Source: Banduia mediterranea (lineage in GTDB: Bacteria; Pseudomonadota; Gammaproteobacteria; Nevskiales; Nevskiaceae). Taken from it: a DNA stretch of 64,000 bases. The notes beneath the pieces were generated by a model, which had not been told where the DNA came from, searched no databases, and saw only the letters and a list, made by a program, of their open reading frames with translations. Where the stretch lies: positions 21,177-85,176 of the forward strand of contig NZ_JAVRIC010000020.1 in assembly GCF_031846245.1 (NCBI RefSeq), given 5' to 3'. A program made the position numbers and the translations under genes. Shown piece by piece: positions 62,386 through 64,000 of this stretch. Each line of letters starts with the position of its first letter. Position 1 is the first letter of the stretch.

Positions 62386-63906
62386 TCAGGCCGCGACGAC
62401 GGGAATCTTGCCGATCATCGCTTGCCACTTCTTCGGACCGGTCTGGTGCACCGACTCTCCGCTGGAATCCACCGCCACGGTGACGGGCATGTCTTCCACC
62501 TCGAACTCGTAGATCGCCTCCATGCCGAGGTCCTCGAAGCCGACCACCCTGGCCGACTTGATCGCCTTGGACACCAGATAGGCCGCACCACCGACCGCCA
62601 TCAGATAGGCGCTCTTGTGCTTGCGGATCGCCTCGATCGCGACCGGGCCGCGTTCTGCCTTGCCGACCATCGAAATCAGGCCGGTCTGCGCCAGCATCAT
62701 TTCGGTGAACTTGTCCATGCGCGTCGCCGTGGTCGGGCCGGCCGGGCCGACAGCCTCGCTGCGCACCGGGTCGACCGGCCCCACGTAGTAGATCACACGA
62801 TTGCGGAAATCCACCGGCAGCGATTCGTCCTTGGCCAGCATGTCCTGAATGCGCTTGTGCGCGGCATCGCGGCCGGTCAGCATCTTGCCGTTGAGCAGCA
62901 GAATCTGGCCTGGCGTCCAGCTGGCGACCTGCTCGGGCGTCAGGGCATCCAGATTCACGCGTGTGGCGACCTCGGTGTTGGCTTCCCAGGTCACCTGCGG
63001 CCAGTCTTCCAGCTTCGGCGTCGGCAGCACGGCCGGACCGGTACCGTCCAGATGGAAATGCACGTGGCGCGTCGCCGCGCAGTTCGGGATCATCGCCACC
63101 GGCAGGTTCGCCGCGTGGGTCGGGTAATCCAGCACTTTTACATCCACCACCGTGGTCAGGCCTCCGAGCCCCTGTGCACCGATGCCCAGCGCATTGACCT
63201 TCTCGTAGAGTTCCAGACGCAGTTCCTCAGCCCGATTCGCAGGCCCGCGCTCGATCAGCTCCGAGATGTCCACTGGCGCCATCAGCGATTCCTTGGCCAG
63301 CAGCATCGCCTTTTCCGGCGTGCCACCGATGCCGATGCCGAGGATTCCGGGCGGGCACCAGCCGGCGCCCATGGTCGGCAGCATCTTGAGCACCCAGTCC
63401 ACGACCGAATCCGAAGGATTGAGCATCACCATCTTCGACTTCGCCTCGGAGCCGCCGCCCTTGGCCGCGCAGATCACTTCGAGCTCGTCGCCGGGCACGA
63501 TCTCGTAATGGATCACCGCCGGCGTGTTGTCCTTGGTATTGCTGCGCCTGCCGGCCGGGTCGGCCAGCACCGAGGCACGCAGCTTGTTGTCCGGATCGTT
63601 GTAGGCGCGGCGCACGCCCTCGTTGACCATGTCCTCGACCGACAGCGTCGACTCCCAGCGCAGGTTCATGCCCACTTTCAGAAACACCGTGGCGATGCCG
63701 GTGTCCTGGCAGATCGGCCGGCGGCCTTCGGCGCTCATGCGTGAGTTCGTCAGGATCTGGGCGATCGCATCCTTCGCCGCAGGATTCTGTTCGCGCTCAT
63801 AGGCGCTGCCGAGCGCCTGGATGTAGTCGAGCGGGTGGTAGTAGCTGATGTACTGGAACGCGTCAGCAATGGACGCGATGAAATCTTCCTGGCGGATCGT
63901 GGTCAT
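62386..63906 (-). CDS. Class I (iron-sulfur) fumarate hydratase
   Basis: A [4Fe-4S] fumarase of the FumA/FumB type acting in the TCA cycle. The 506-residue protein has RRPICQDTGIATVFLKVG, KGGGSEAKSKM, GWCPPGILGIGIGGTPEKA, and IPNCAATRHVHFHLDG; these contain the three cluster cysteines. The C-terminal beta domain has YVGPVDPVRSEAVGPAGPTTATRMD in pieces. It is somewhat shorter than E. coli FumA. The reaction is oxygen-sensitive in known members. The start is ATG 63906. Confidence 0.95.
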   Translation of the reverse strand: MTTIRQEDFIASIADAFQYISYYHPLDYIQALGSAYEREQNPAAKDAIAQILTNSRMSAEGRRPICQDTGIATVFLKVGMNLRWESTLSVEDMVNEGVRRAYNDPDNKLRASVLADPAGRRSNTKDNTPAVIHYEIVPGDELEVICAAKGGGSEAKSKMVMLNPSDSVVDWVLKMLPTMGAGWCPPGILGIGIGGTPEKAMLLAKESLMAPVDISELIERGPANRAEELRLELYEKVNALGIGAQGLGGLTTVVDVKVLDYPTHAANLPVAMIPNCAATRHVHFHLDGTGPAVLPTPKLEDWPQVTWEANTEVATRVNLDALTPEQVASWTPGQILLLNGKMLTGRDAAHKRIQDMLAKDESLPVDFRNRVIYYVGPVDPVRSEAVGPAGPTTATRMDKFTEMMLAQTGLISMVGKAERGPVAIEAIRKHKSAYLMAVGGAAYLVSKAIKSARVVGFEDLGMEAIYEFEVEDMPVTVAVDSSGESVHQTGPKKWQAMIGKIPVVAA

Positions 63907-64000
63907 GTTCGGCTAGGTGTCTGTCGTCGGAAAAAGCGCGCAAATGCTACTACCACATTCATCGGAGCGCGACGCACGCCGTTTTGCGCCGTCGGCCAAC
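63907..64000. other. Upstream region of fumarase at the window edge
   Basis: 94 bp to the edge of the window. A TAGCAT hexamer (minus strand) is a possible -10 but lacks a good -35. No gene is seen. Confidence 0.3.

Overview
The window is GC-rich chromosomal DNA from a gammaproteobacterium. It shows a Pol-Tol locus in the order ybgC-tolQRAB-pal-cpoB, the full ccmABCDEFG-H-I set, a type II secretion operon, class I fumarase, the uvrY-uvrC-pgsA-tRNA(Gly-Cys-Leu) block and the ftsK-aat-bpt-infA/clpA-clpS neighbourhood also known from Pseudomonas. A member of the Nevskiales/Solimonadaceae or a neighbouring order would fit, but that placement is inference from gene content only. Nearly everything is core, vertically inherited content. 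I saw no phage, insertion sequence, integrase, CRISPR array or defence island.

Layout. 1-5.5 kb: ftsK (3' part lies outside the window), a small unknown gene, a GNAT/FemAB-like protein, aat, bpt and infA. 5.7-8.3 kb: clpA and clpS. Aat, Bpt, ClpS and ClpA together form the bacterial N-degron pathway. 8.5-17.5 kb: a CHASE2 adenylate cyclase divergent from gspC-D-E-F and a coupled alpha/beta hydrolase. 17.4-21.3 kb: alr, dnaB, rplI, rpsR, rpsF. 21.4-26.2 kb: a Sel1/TPR-like membrane protein, rlmB, an OmpA-domain lipoprotein, rnr. 26.2-27 kb: tRNA-Leu(CAG) and tRNA-Lys(TTT). 27-36.6 kb: queC, queE, cpoB, pal, tolB, tolA, tolR, tolQ, ybgC, ruvB, ruvA, ruvC, yebC, all on the minus strand. 36.8-52 kb: a 15-kb minus-strand run from ccmA through ccmI, a MaoC-like dehydratase, galU, sucA, sucB and lpd to a YfaZ-like outer-membrane protein. 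52-55.8 kb: tRNA-Leu(TAA), tRNA-Cys, tRNA-Gly, pgsA, uvrC, uvrY. 55.8-64 kb: alkaline phosphatase, isocitrate lyase, rraA, dsbB, a sodium:solute symporter, an entericidin-like lipoprotein and class I fumarase.

Many adjacent genes overlap by ATGA, GTGA or TGATG junctions, which suggests strong translational coupling. Several sigma70-type promoters and intrinsic terminators can be read directly. The points most worth following are regulatory or protein-tail details: a clpS promoter that predicts a leaderless mRNA, an unusual acidic tail on ribosomal protein bS6, a terminator placed inside a tRNA cluster, an outer-membrane protein gene coupled to lpd, a four-codon leader ORF before the symporter, and a long structured leader for aceA. 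I did not find a convincing wholly new system.
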